Assembly: GCA_002325825.1 (NCBI GenBank)
Contig: DCSW01000024.1
Location: 1-13,875, forward strand
Source of the DNA: Collimonas sp. UBA1456
GTDB lineage: Bacteria; Pseudomonadota; Gammaproteobacteria; Burkholderiales; Burkholderiaceae_D
Direction: 5' to 3'
DNA: 13,875 nucleotides
Below the pieces are notes generated by a model. The model made no database searches. It saw only the letters and a list, made by a program, of their open reading frames with translations, and was not told where the DNA came from. The position numbers were made by a program, and so were the translations under genes. Positions 7,766 to 13,875 of the stretch are shown here, in pieces (positions within the stretch are counted from its first letter, which is position 1; each line of letters opens with the position of its first letter).

Positions 7766-7795
7766 ATTGTAGCACAGCTTATGTCACATTGCCGA
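7766..7795 (-). promoter_or_regulatory. Candidate sigma70 promoter before the DUF2889 gene
   Basis: Read on the minus strand, TCGGCA (7795-7790) and TACAAT (7771-7766) are separated by 18 bases, a weak -35 with a good -10. The position is about 80 bases before the DUF2889 start. It lies in the 175-base gap after recX, where I see nothing else. Confidence 0.3.
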
Positions 7796-7863
7796 TTTTG
7801 ATCTGGTCTTGCAAAACAGTTACCAAAAGCCGCCTAGACAGTTATGACTGGATGCAGCTTGAC

Positions 7864-8343
7864 TCACTCTGTATCGTAGTGATTGCCATACTCAACCTCA
7901 TCGGCACCGTCCTTTACCACGGCCTGGATAGCCCGGTGGGAAAAACCGCGTTGCAGCAAAAAGCGTATTTGTTTGGCACGCTCGGCGGTATCGGCTGGCG
8001 ACTGGTTAAATTTCTTGAGCCACACTGCGCGGGCGCGGGCGATTTCGCCACTGGCAAGGTCGGCCTTGATATCGACCAATGCGTTAGCGTCAATACCGTG
8101 ACTTTGCAGTTCGAAGAGGATGCGGCTGTCGCCGTAGCGATGGGCGCGACGGTGGATCAAAGATTCGGAGAAGCGTAGTTGGGACAACAGTTTTGCGGCT
8201 TCCAGCGTATCGAGCAATGCTTCGATGTCGTCGCCTTCCTGCGCGTACCGCGACAATTTACGCGACAACTCCAGGCGGCTTTGCTCACGCGCCGATAGAT
8301 AGCGCAGAGCTCTGCCTTTCAGGCTGATGTGCAGTTTGGCCAT
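7864..8343 (-). CDS. recX: Regulatory protein RecX
   Basis: RecX inhibits and modulates RecA filament growth and is normally encoded just downstream of recA. The protein has 159 residues, a normal length. It is basic and helical, with the three-helix repeats of the family: ALRYLSAREQSRLELSRKL (12-30), then the block FSESLIHRRAHRYGDSRI (about 58-75) and ARAVWLKKF, and a last repeat RFLLQRGFSHRAIQAVVK. The start was chosen as the first ATG. The ribosome binding site is weak, which could mean low translation or partial coupling to recA. The 128-base gap to recA contains two palindromes. No frame damage is seen. Confidence 0.93.
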   Translation of the reverse strand: MAKLHISLKGRALRYLSAREQSRLELSRKLSRYAQEGDDIEALLDTLEAAKLLSQLRFSESLIHRRAHRYGDSRILFELQSHGIDANALVDIKADLASGEIARARAVWLKKFNQSPADTAERAKQIRFLLQRGFSHRAIQAVVKDGADEVEYGNHYDTE

Positions 8344-8407
8344 TAATCATTTCGAACCGCTATTGCGTCTCAATAGGAGGATACAATTCTGCATCCCCAT
8401 CTCGGCG

Positions 8408-8441
8408 ATTTGTCATTCCCGCGTTCGCGGGGATGACAAAT
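8408..8441. repeat. REP-like 34-base palindrome between recA and recX
   Basis: The arms 8408-8423 and 8426-8441 pair at 15 of 16 positions (one T.G) around a 2-base loop. The core GTCATTCCCGCG is the same family as the units bounding the sucCD insert. With no T run it is more likely a REP-like unit or RNA-stabilising hairpin than a terminator. It would fold in a recA-recX transcript and may lower recX expression. Confidence 0.75.
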
Positions 8442-8449
8442 CTATGGCA

Positions 8450-8463
8450 TTGGCACGTGCCAA
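8450..8463. repeat. 14-base perfect palindrome after the recA stop
   Basis: TTGGCACGTGCCAA is perfectly self-complementary and lies 8 bases beyond the recA stop codon. As RNA it could only form a tight stem without a proper loop, so a protein-binding site is as likely as a hairpin. No partner copy was seen in the window. Confidence 0.45.
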
Positions 8464-8471
8464 CTTGTCAC

Positions 8472-9587
8472 TTAAAACGGCTCTTCCGATTTTGCTGCAA
8501 CGGCGCTGGCTTTACTGGGCTTGGCTGCAGCTTTTTCGGCTTTGTCGCCGCAGTCCGTCTTGATGACGCCGAGCCCTGGTACACCCAGCGAAGCGCGTAC
8601 CTTGTTCTCGATTTCACGCGCCAGTTCCGGCCATTCTTTCAGGTAGGCACGAGCATTGTCCTTGCCTTGTCCAATGCGTGCGCCGTTGTAGCTGTACCAA
8701 GCGCCCGACTTTTCAACGATCTTGGCATCGGAACCGATACTAAGGATTTCACCTTCGCGAGATGTGCCCTCGCCATACAAGATATCGAAGTGCGCTTCCT
8801 TGAATGGCGGCGCGATTTTGTTCTTGACAACCTTGACCTTGGTTTCGTTGCCGATGACTTCGTCGCCGGACTTGATCGAGCCGGTGCGGCGTATATCCAG
8901 ACGCACCGAAGCGTAGAACTTCAACGCGTTACCGCCGGTGGTGGTTTCCGGATTGCCAAACATAACGCCGATTTTCATGCGGATCTGATTAATAAAGATG
9001 ACCAGCGTGTTGGTGCGGTTGATGCTGCCGGTCAGCTTACGCAGCGCTTGCGACATCAGACGTGCTTGCAGGCCTGGCAAAGAATCACCCATGTCACCTT
9101 CAATTTCAGCGCGTGGCGTCAGCGCAGCAACCGAGTCAACCACGATCAGATCAATGCCACCCGAGCGCACTAGCGCATCGGTGATTTCCAGCGCTTGCTC
9201 GCCGGTATCCGGTTGCGAGATCAGCAGCTCGGACAGATTGATGCCCAATTTCTGTGCATAGCCGACGTCCAGCGCATGTTCCGCATCTATGAACGCGCAT
9301 GTGCCGCCGAGCTTTTGCATTTCAGCGATAGTTTGCAACGTCAGCGTAGTTTTACCGGACGATTCTGGGCCGTAGATTTCGACTACCCGGCCACGTGGCA
9401 GACCACCGACACCGAGAGCGATATCCAGACCTAGCGAGCCAGTCGAGACCACTTGCACTTCTTCGACCACGGCGCCGTCCTCCATGCGCATGACCGAACC
9501 TTTGCCAAATTGTTTCTCGATTTGAGCCAAGGCTGCGGCAAGAGCCCTACTTTTATCCGGATTGGGTGCGAATTTCTGATCGTCCAT
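8472..9587 (-). CDS. recA: Recombinase RecA
   Basis: RecA forms filaments on single-stranded DNA, drives homologous strand exchange, and triggers LexA self-cleavage in the SOS response. The protein has 371 residues. The N-terminal oligomerisation helix is followed by FGKGSVMRM, then Walker A GPESSGKT (73-80) and Walker B LIVVDS (Asp151). Loop 1 lies around EIEGDMGDS and loop 2 around MFGNPETTTGGNALKFYASV. The C-terminal tail has an Ala/Lys-rich stretch and ends SEEPF, somewhat longer than in E. coli (353 residues). The ATG at 9585-9587 follows GAAAG. The promoter region contains a LexA box. Downstream is recX, so both are probably SOS-induced together. Intact. Confidence 0.98.
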   Translation of the reverse strand: MDDQKFAPNPDKSRALAAALAQIEKQFGKGSVMRMEDGAVVEEVQVVSTGSLGLDIALGVGGLPRGRVVEIYGPESSGKTTLTLQTIAEMQKLGGTCAFIDAEHALDVGYAQKLGINLSELLISQPDTGEQALEITDALVRSGGIDLIVVDSVAALTPRAEIEGDMGDSLPGLQARLMSQALRKLTGSINRTNTLVIFINQIRMKIGVMFGNPETTTGGNALKFYASVRLDIRRTGSIKSGDEVIGNETKVKVVKNKIAPPFKEAHFDILYGEGTSREGEILSIGSDAKIVEKSGAWYSYNGARIGQGKDNARAYLKEWPELAREIENKVRASLGVPGLGVIKTDCGDKAEKAAAKPSKASAVAAKSEEPF

Positions 9588-9648
9588 AGCTATTCTTTCG
9601 GCAAAAATGGTAAGGAATCTGGAGCCTAAGCTAAAGTTTCATGTAAAA

Positions 9649-9664
9649 CTGTATAAAAAAACAG
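9649..9664 (-). promoter_or_regulatory. LexA (SOS) box of recA
   Basis: CTGTATAAAAAAACAG fits the CTGT-N8-ACAG LexA consensus perfectly. It lies 62 bases upstream of the recA start and overlaps the putative -10 element, so bound LexA would block transcription. No lexA gene is in the window. Confidence 0.88.
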
Positions 9665-9677
9665 TAATTTATGCAAG
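9650..9677 (-). promoter_or_regulatory. recA: Probable recA promoter
   Basis: On the minus strand, CTTGCA (9677-9672) and TATACA (9655-9650) are separated by 16 bases. The -10 is embedded in the LexA box, an arrangement common for recA. The start of transcription would be near 9643, giving a leader of about 55 bases. Confidence 0.5.
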
Positions 9678-9853
9678 CACTGTCGCATTTTTCTGCAAAC
9701 GCCGCTGTATTGTATATCCAAAAATTATGCGTCTGCATGCGTAAAAAATATGCTGGACCGGCAAGGCAGTGCAATACTTTTCGCACACCTTCCTGCGACG
9801 ACAGACGACAGTCTTCCGGCTCGCATTTGGCTCATGCGCCACTTTCGACAGTA

Positions 9854-9872
9854 CGGACAAACGTGTTGTCCG
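9854..9872. promoter_or_regulatory. Inverted repeat upstream of ggt
   Basis: CGGACAA-ACGTG-TTGTCCG is a perfect 7-bp inverted repeat 24 bases before the ggt start codon. It could be an operator or a 5'-UTR hairpin for ggt. The rest of the 310-base gap between recA and ggt holds the recA promoter and nothing else I can support. Confidence 0.4.
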
Positions 9873-9896
9873 ATAACAATAATAAAGGGAGAGAGT

Positions 9897-10225
9897 ATGC
9901 GTATTACTTATTGGTCGAAATCTAATACTTTGAGGAAAATATCTCATATTTTTCTTATTGCGATTTGTTAGCCGCATTGGCCCCAGTGCTTGGCTTACTG
10001 GGCAATGCATTGGGGATTTCTGCGCCGGCGGCCGAGGCGAAGAATGGCATGGTGGTGACTTCGTAGCACCTGGCTTCGCAGATCGCGGTGTCGATATCCT
10101 GAAGATAGACGGTAACGCGATCGATGCCACAGTGGCGGTCGGTTATGCGCAAGCGGCGGCGAATCCCTGCTGCAGAAATATCGGCGGTGGCGGCTTCATA
10201 GCCATCCACCTAGATGACGAGTGTG
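9897..10225 (+). pseudogene. ggt: Gamma-glutamyltranspeptidase, 5' fragment, broken
   Basis: GGT cleaves gamma-glutamyl bonds of glutathione in the periplasm. A good ribosome binding site (AAAGGGAGAGAG) precedes ATG 9897-9899. The signal peptide begins MRITYWSKSNTLRKISHIFLI. A frameshift near 9966 gives a TAG in the first frame (9969-9971). The next frame continues LLAALAPVLGLLGNALGISA, then AAEAKNGMVVTS, and hits a TAG (10064-10066). A second shift near 10095 brings GVDILKIDGNAIDATVAVGY and AQAAANPCCRNIGGGGFIAIHL, the GGT N-terminal block. Homology stops near 10225, about 110 residues into a protein of normally 550-600. The catalytic Thr region and both subunits' remaining parts are gone. 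It is divergent from recA. Confidence 0.87.
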
Positions 10226-10299
10226 ACATCCGCCAGCTCCGGCAATGATTCCGGCGTATCGGGCATCATGAGTTCTGGCTTCTATTAGTGCTCCAACGA

Positions 10300-10912
10300 C
10301 ACGCATCGTTCGGCTGACGCGACGATCAGTATTTATCGTTTTATCCGGGGTGAAATCAAATTTATACTTCGCTTATCTCTCTTCGATAAAGAGCGCGTAT
10401 GTCCACCACAAATCTACAATGCATGCTGGCTGTTCCTGATGGGAACCGAGCATGCCAACTGGTTATCCTATCTGTTGCTGATCCCATACAGTACGTTGCG
10501 GCCACGTTCCGGCAGCGTCTCTCGAATCAAGATTGCACAAGCGTTGAATATATTGCTGTTCGAAAAACTGCTGAAAGCCGTTCCGCAAGACAACGGGTAC
10601 GTGAGGGATACGGTTCACGCCGGTAATCAGATTCGCCTCAATCACGGCGCCTTGCGCACCCTATCTGGACCTGAGCACCGGCATGCTGCCAGCCGGCGAA
10701 ACGGCTTTTACGTGCACCCTGCTACCGCTCGGCTATTGCCTCAACGGCGTCTATCCGTTGCAACGGATAGACATGACTGGTGGTGTCTACGCGCGTCAAG
10801 ATGATCCGGAAGAGATCGCTAAGTTCTTCCTCAGTTCTTCCTGAACGAACTACACCCGGAGCAGTTTTCTGCGACTTCTCAAGCAACTGTCGACAAGGTC
10901 TTGTCGACCTAG
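10300..10912 (+). pseudogene. Decayed gene of unknown family
   Basis: A tract with coding-like codon use and no recognised homology. The first part (about 10300-10660) reads ADATISIYRFIRGEIKF, SLFDKERVCPPQIYNACWLF, MGTEHANWLSYLLLIPYSTL and LNILLFEKLLKAVPQDNGYV. A frameshift near 10655-10665 leads into PYLDLSTGMLPAGETAFTC, LLPLGYCLNGVYPLQRIDMT and GGVYARQDDPEEIAKFFL. That frame stops at a TGA (10842-10844) just after an 11-bp tandem duplication (10822-10832, 10833-10843). Removing one copy restores a frame, FFLNELHPEQFSATSQATVD, ending KVLST and a TAG (10910-10912). No start or ribosome binding site was found; the 5' end may be lost in the junction with the ggt fragment (10225-10300). Confidence 0.55.
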
Positions 10913-10923
10913 CGGAATCCGCT
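10889..10923. repeat. Two adjacent palindromes
   Basis: GTCGACAAGGTCTTGTCGAC (10889-10908) has 9-bp arms around GT. Two bases later, AGCGGA-A-TCCGCT (10911-10923) has 6-bp arms. They sit on the restored 3' end of the unknown gene. With no T run they are not a clear terminator. Confidence 0.45.
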
Positions 10924-10993
10924 TGATTCGCAGTGAAATGTGGAGTTAAAATAGAAGAATTCAGGGCCTGAACAGCTCTATTTCTTAACCCAA

Positions 10994-11019
10994 ATTGGTA
11001 CACGTTTAACGCGCCATTT
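10994..11019 (+). repeat. IS21-like terminal repeat remnant
   Basis: Matches 4511-4536 at 24 of 26 positions, in the same orientation. It lies about 25 bases from the point where the response regulator fragment loses its family sequence. This suggests an insertion or deletion through an element end truncated that gene. No transposase survives next to it. The 10924-10993 stretch holds nothing I can identify. Confidence 0.45.
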
Positions 11020-11042
11020 GGTATATCTTCATTCCAGAATTG

Positions 11043-11344
11043 ACACGTCGGCACCGAGACCTAATTCTTTCACGAATTGTTCAAGCTAATCGGCGGCGGT
11101 CAGGATCAGCACCGGCAACCGCGAATTCTTGGCGCGCAAACGGTGTAGCACTTCCAAGCTGCTCACCTTCGGTAGCCTCAGATCGAGGATCAGGAAATCG
11201 AAATCCTGCGTCGACAACGCCGAACCCGCCGCCACGTCGTTCATCACAAAGTCGTGTGGCATAGCCGGACTGACATAGTGAACGTGTCAATCCATCGGCC
11301 AGGACGCCATCGTCTTCAGCAGAAAAAATACGGATAGTGCGTAT
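11043..11344 (-). pseudogene. OmpR-family response regulator, truncated and frameshifted
   Basis: Receiver domain of a QseB/PmrA-like two-component regulator. The first frame gives RTIRIFSAEDDGVLADGLTR and SLCQSGYA (acidic EDD pocket). After a shift near 11265 the next frame gives FVMNDVAAGSALSTQDFDF, then LILDLRLPKVSSLEVLHRLR, with the phosphoacceptor Asp in LDLRLP, then LPVLILTAAD. A TAG (11086-11088) interrupts, and the frame continues to ELGLGAD before homology ends near 11047. The whole DNA-binding domain and any cognate kinase are missing. The expected ATG reads ATA at 11342-11344, so the start may also be lost. Confidence 0.82.
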
Positions 11345-11666
11345 AAATTCCCGTTTTCGGTAGATGGGCGTGGGCCTTGTGCTGGCGCTCCTGCACACTA
11401 GTCTGTGGCGCTTCATTCCAGACAGTAAGGCTGCTCTACAACCTGCCAGTTTTGGTATAGTATGTAATCTTTAATTTCTAACGAGCCCGCTTGCAAATCT
11501 ATGTATCAATTGCGATGACTAGCGTGTTGATTTCTGCACAATGTGACATGCTGATGAGCTTTTTTCCGAGCCGTGTCAGCGCGATGGTCTGGATGGTCCC
11601 GCTTTAAAAATTAGCAATACACAAGTATAGCCATGTCCGGCATGGCATTCAATCTCAGGAGAAAGT

Positions 11667-12557
11667 ATGAAAAAATTATTTGTCGCACTGATCGTCGTCG
11701 CCATGACGCTGTCAGCCGGAATCTCAACCGTAGAAGCCAAACGTATGGGCGGTGGTGGCTCGTTCGGCAAGAGGTCTCAAAGCATGAACCGCCAAGCCGC
11801 ACCAACGAAAAACCAGGCAATCAATGCCGCTAAACCTGCAGCTGCTGCTGCCGCAGCCAAGCCGAGTATGTGGAAAGGCATGCTTGGCGGAGCATTGCTC
11901 GGTTTAGGGATCGGTGCGTTGTTGTCCAGCATGGGCTTGGGCGGCACGATGGCAAGCATAATCAGCAACATATTGTTGATCGCACTGTTCGTATTTGCCG
12001 CGATGTTCATCTACAAGCTGGTCCGTCGCAAAATTGGTAATGGTATTACCGGAAACAACAGCATGCAGCCAGCCTTCGCCACGCCGGCGCCATCCAGCTT
12101 CACGCCGGAAATTGCTTTGCACATCGAGCAACCAATACAGCGTAACGCATTTGATGCAATCTTTGGGGTGCCTGCGGATTTTGATACGGTTAGTTTCCTG
12201 CGCCACTCCAAGATTTACTTCCTACGCTTGCAGGAGGCTTGGGACAAGGCTGACAGCAACGATATCCGTGAATTCACAACGCCAGAAATGTTTGCCGAAT
12301 TGTATGTGCAATTGCAAGAGCGCGGCGCCTCAGAAAACCATACCGATGTCGTCACGCTGGGAGCCGAACTGCTCGGAATCGAGACTCTCGACAATGAATA
12401 TTTGGCAAGCGTTCGCTTCACCGGCATGATCAAGGAGGATGGCGTCAGCGTTGCCGCGCCGTTCGCCGAGGTCTGGAATTTGTCGAAGCCAACAGCAGGC
12501 CAGGACGGCTGGATTCTGGCAGGCATCGAACAAGTCGAGCAAAGCAGAGCACATTAA
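11667..12557 (+). CDS. Tim44-like domain membrane protein
   Basis: A 296-residue protein of the bacterial Tim44-like (pfam04280) family. MKKLFVALIVVAMTLSAG is a signal peptide or anchor ending near VEAK. A Gly/Ser-rich stretch (RMGGGGSFGKRSQ) and an Ala-rich linker follow. Two hydrophobic segments come next (about 70-90, GGALLGLGIGALLSSMGL, and about 95-115, IISNILLIALFVFAAMFIY). The Tim44 C-terminal domain runs from about 165 to the end (FDAIFGVPADFDTVSFLRHS, LQEAWDKAD, REFTTPEMF, WILAGIEQV). AGGAG five bases before the ATG sets the start. The role in bacteria is unclear; the domain binds membranes in mitochondrial protein import. The 250 bases upstream (11417-11666) must contain the promoter, but I see no convincing one. 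The gene ends in its own terminator and looks intact. Confidence 0.9.
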   Translation: MKKLFVALIVVAMTLSAGISTVEAKRMGGGGSFGKRSQSMNRQAAPTKNQAINAAKPAAAAAAAKPSMWKGMLGGALLGLGIGALLSSMGLGGTMASIISNILLIALFVFAAMFIYKLVRRKIGNGITGNNSMQPAFATPAPSSFTPEIALHIEQPIQRNAFDAIFGVPADFDTVSFLRHSKIYFLRLQEAWDKADSNDIREFTTPEMFAELYVQLQERGASENHTDVVTLGAELLGIETLDNEYLASVRFTGMIKEDGVSVAAPFAEVWNLSKPTAGQDGWILAGIEQVEQSRAH

Positions 12558-12578
12558 ATCTCAGCTAAATTCAGTTTG

Positions 12579-12612
12579 AAAGCCGCCGGCGACATATTGC
12601 CGGCGGCTTTTT
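12579..12612 (+). terminator. Intrinsic terminator of the Tim44-like gene
   Basis: AAAGCCGCCGGC (12579-12590) pairs perfectly with 12599-12610 around the loop GACATATT. The T run is 12608-12612. It lies 22 bases after the stop codon and separates the Tim44-like gene from trpS. A possible trpS -10, TATAAG (12631-12636), follows it with only a poor -35. Confidence 0.93.
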
Positions 12613-12665
12613 GTTTGCCTGGTGGCACAATATAAGATTTTTGAGATACAGCTAAAGGAGTTTTA

Positions 12666-13703
12666 ATGAGTTTGTCAACGAGTTCGGCTGCGACGATTGC
12701 CCCGGGTTCTGTCGTTATGTTGACCGGCGATCGTCCGACAGGCCCCTTGCATCTTGGCCATTTCGTCGGCAGCTTGCGCAATCGCGTGGCTTATCAGAAT
12801 AACTATCGGCAGTTCATCATGCTGGCCGATGCCCAGGCCCTGACCGACAACATGGACGACACTAACAAGGTGCATCGCAACGTGGTGGAAGTGGCGCTCG
12901 ATTACTTGGCGGTCGGTATAGATCCTGCCGGGTCGACGATCCTGATCCAATCGCAAATTCCCGAGTTGGCAGAGTTGACTTTTTATTACCTTAATCTGGT
13001 GACCGTGGCTCGTCTGGAGCGCAATCCGACGGTCAAGGAAGAAATTCGCCTGCGAGGTTTTGAGCGCGACATTCCAGCCGGCTTCCTGACATACCCTGCC
13101 AGCCAAGCTGCCGATATCACCGCGTTCAAAGCGGCGATTGTGCCGGTTGGCGAGGACCAGATTCCGATGGTAGAGCAAACCAATGAAATCGTGCGGCGTT
13201 TCAACCGTATCGCCGGCCGCGATATTCTGGTCGAGGCGAAGGCGTTGGTGCCGGAGATCGGGCGTTTGCCGGGCATCGACGGCAAGGCGAAGATGAGCAA
13301 GTCGCTGGGCAATACGATCAACCTGGGAGCGACTGCCGATGAAATACGGGCGGCAGTGAAAAAGGTCTATACCGATCCGTTGCATTTGCGCGTGAAGGAT
13401 CCTGGACATCTTGAGGGCAATGTAGCTTTCCTTTACCTGGATGCGTTCGACCCGGATCAGGTGGGTTTAGCAAAGATGAAGGCACATTATGTGCGCGGCG
13501 GTTTAGGAGATAGTTTGGTGAAGGCACGTTTGGAGGCTTGCTTGCAGGACTTGCTGGCGCCGATCCGGGGGCGGCGTGAGGAGTTGGCGAAGGATCGTGG
13601 GCATATTTTGCAGATACTGAAGGAGGGCACTGCGAGGGCGCGTGAGGTGGCGGCAAAAACCGCGGATGAGGTCAAGGCGGCATTGGGTTTGACCTACTTC
13701 TAA
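12666..13703 (+). CDS. trpS: Tryptophanyl-tRNA synthetase
   Basis: Class I synthetase that charges tRNA(Trp), 345 residues, near the usual 330-350. The N-terminal Rossmann fold carries GDRPTGPLHLGH (HIGH-type motif, residues 29-32) and FIMLADAQALTDN. The connecting part holds PVGEDQIPMVEQTNEIVRRF, with the usual tRNA- and dimer-interface features. The KMSKS loop is KMSKS at 209-213 (GKAKMSKSLGN). The C-terminal helical anticodon-binding part ends LGLTYF. AAAGGAG lies six bases before the ATG. The N-terminal 15 residues before the core are Ser/Thr/Ala-rich and not conserved. The gene follows a strong terminator, so it has its own promoter. Intact. Confidence 0.97.
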   Translation: MSLSTSSAATIAPGSVVMLTGDRPTGPLHLGHFVGSLRNRVAYQNNYRQFIMLADAQALTDNMDDTNKVHRNVVEVALDYLAVGIDPAGSTILIQSQIPELAELTFYYLNLVTVARLERNPTVKEEIRLRGFERDIPAGFLTYPASQAADITAFKAAIVPVGEDQIPMVEQTNEIVRRFNRIAGRDILVEAKALVPEIGRLPGIDGKAKMSKSLGNTINLGATADEIRAAVKKVYTDPLHLRVKDPGHLEGNVAFLYLDAFDPDQVGLAKMKAHYVRGGLGDSLVKARLEACLQDLLAPIRGRREELAKDRGHILQILKEGTARAREVAAKTADEVKAALGLTYF

Positions 13704-13737
13704 ACCTTTGCAGCAGCATAAATTGTGGTTGATTTAT

Positions 13738-13775
13738 GGTTCTGTTGCAATAGCGATGGCTGGCAGTGTAGTACC
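13738..13775 (+). repeat. Insertion-sequence end, copy 2
   Basis: GGTTCTGTTGCAATAGCG at 13738-13755 repeats 4443-4460 exactly, and similarity extends through GCTGG to GTAC. It lies 35 bases after the trpS stop and directly outside the transposase fragment, as expected for the right-hand end of the element (element body to the right). Confidence 0.6.
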
Positions 13776-13778
13776 CCG

Positions 13779-13875
13779 TCAAGTGGATATTAAGGATGTA
13801 AAGTTTTCTACCTGTTGCCGATACGATTTAGGTAGCAACTTACCCAGTGCCGGATGTGAGCGTTGTTCGTTGTAG
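13779..13875 (-). CDS. DDE transposase, C-terminal fragment (window edge)
   Basis: Minus-strand frame open from the window end to a TGA at 13779-13781. It reads YNEQRSHPALGKLLPKSYRQ and then QVENFTSLIST. The YN..R.H.ALG...P..Y pattern is the end of an rve-type integrase core, as in IS3- and IS481-family transposases. The 5' part lies beyond the window, so whether the gene is intact cannot be judged. The adjacent end repeat suggests it belongs to the element bounded at 13738. Confidence 0.7.
   Translation of the reverse strand, partial: YNEQRSHPALGKLLPKSYRQQVENFTSLIST

Noticed and set aside
7702..7860. Checked for a tRNA or small RNA in the gap after recX
   Set aside because: No cloverleaf, anticodon arm or terminator could be found.
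8353..8372. Twelve bases (GCAATAGCGGTT on the minus strand) shared with the insertion-sequence end at 4443
   Set aside because: The match is short, lacks the terminal GGTTCTGTT, and lies in the recX leader with no other element sequence.
8433..9173. 246-codon open frame on the + strand opposite recA
   Set aside because: Antisense shadow of recA with no ribosome binding site or recognisable domain.
10722..11054. 110-codon minus-strand frame spanning the unknown gene and the IS-like motif
   Set aside because: It crosses several remnant boundaries and shows no family signature; the + strand reading is better supported.
12675..13409. 244-codon minus-strand frame opposite trpS
   Set aside because: Shadow of trpS, which has both class I signature motifs in the + frame.

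Overview
The window looks like part of a chromosome from a Burkholderiales betaproteobacterium, probably near Oxalobacteraceae. The evidence is the recA-recX-DUF2889-sucC-sucD order, which I recall from that group, and the protein sequences of GlnS, RecA, SucC/SucD and TrpS; no search was run. Core genes are intact, but most accessory and regulatory genes carry frameshifts, stop codons or deletions. Insertion-sequence scraps and palindromic repeats lie between them. This mix suggests fairly recent, ongoing genome decay, as in a lineage moving to host restriction.

Layout, left to right. 1-225 is the 3' end of an unrecognised + strand frame, closed by a strong hairpin (216-272) that also faces the 3' end of glnS (294-2069, -). 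2305-4335 (-) is a decayed three-gene operon: a 2TM-domain membrane protein, a LytS-type histidine kinase and a LytTR response regulator, with the original 4-base overlaps still visible. 4443-4583 holds remnants of two kinds of insertion-sequence end. sucD (4622-5503) and sucC (5894-7060), both -, are intact but separated by a 354 bp insert (5520-5873). That insert has REP-like units in inverted orientation at its edges and contains a broken GIY-YIG nuclease gene. A frameshifted DUF2889 gene (7213-7687), recX (7864-8343) and recA (8472-9587) follow on the minus strand. A perfect 4-8-4 LexA box lies in the recA promoter. A 34-base REP-like palindrome lies between recA and recX.

Right of recA, on the + strand, are a broken 5' fragment of ggt (9897 to about 10225) and a decayed unrecognised gene (about 10300-10912) whose frame is broken near its end by an 11-bp tandem duplication. 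A truncated OmpR-type response regulator (11043-11344, -) stops about 25 bases from another copy of the IS21-like end motif. An intact Tim44-like membrane protein gene (11667-12557, +) ends in a textbook terminator, followed by trpS (12666-13703, +). The window closes with a second copy of the GGTTCTGTTGCAATAGCG insertion-sequence end (13738) and the C-terminus of a DDE transposase (13779-13875, -).

The intact genes cover tRNA charging (GlnS, TrpS), the TCA cycle (SucCD) and recombination/SOS (RecA, RecX). The broken ones are two signal-transduction modules, gamma-glutamyltranspeptidase, DUF2889 and mobile DNA. I saw no tRNA, rRNA, CRISPR array or clearly new functional system. The most unusual items are the REP/GIY-YIG insert in sucCD and the decayed unknown gene at 10300-10912.
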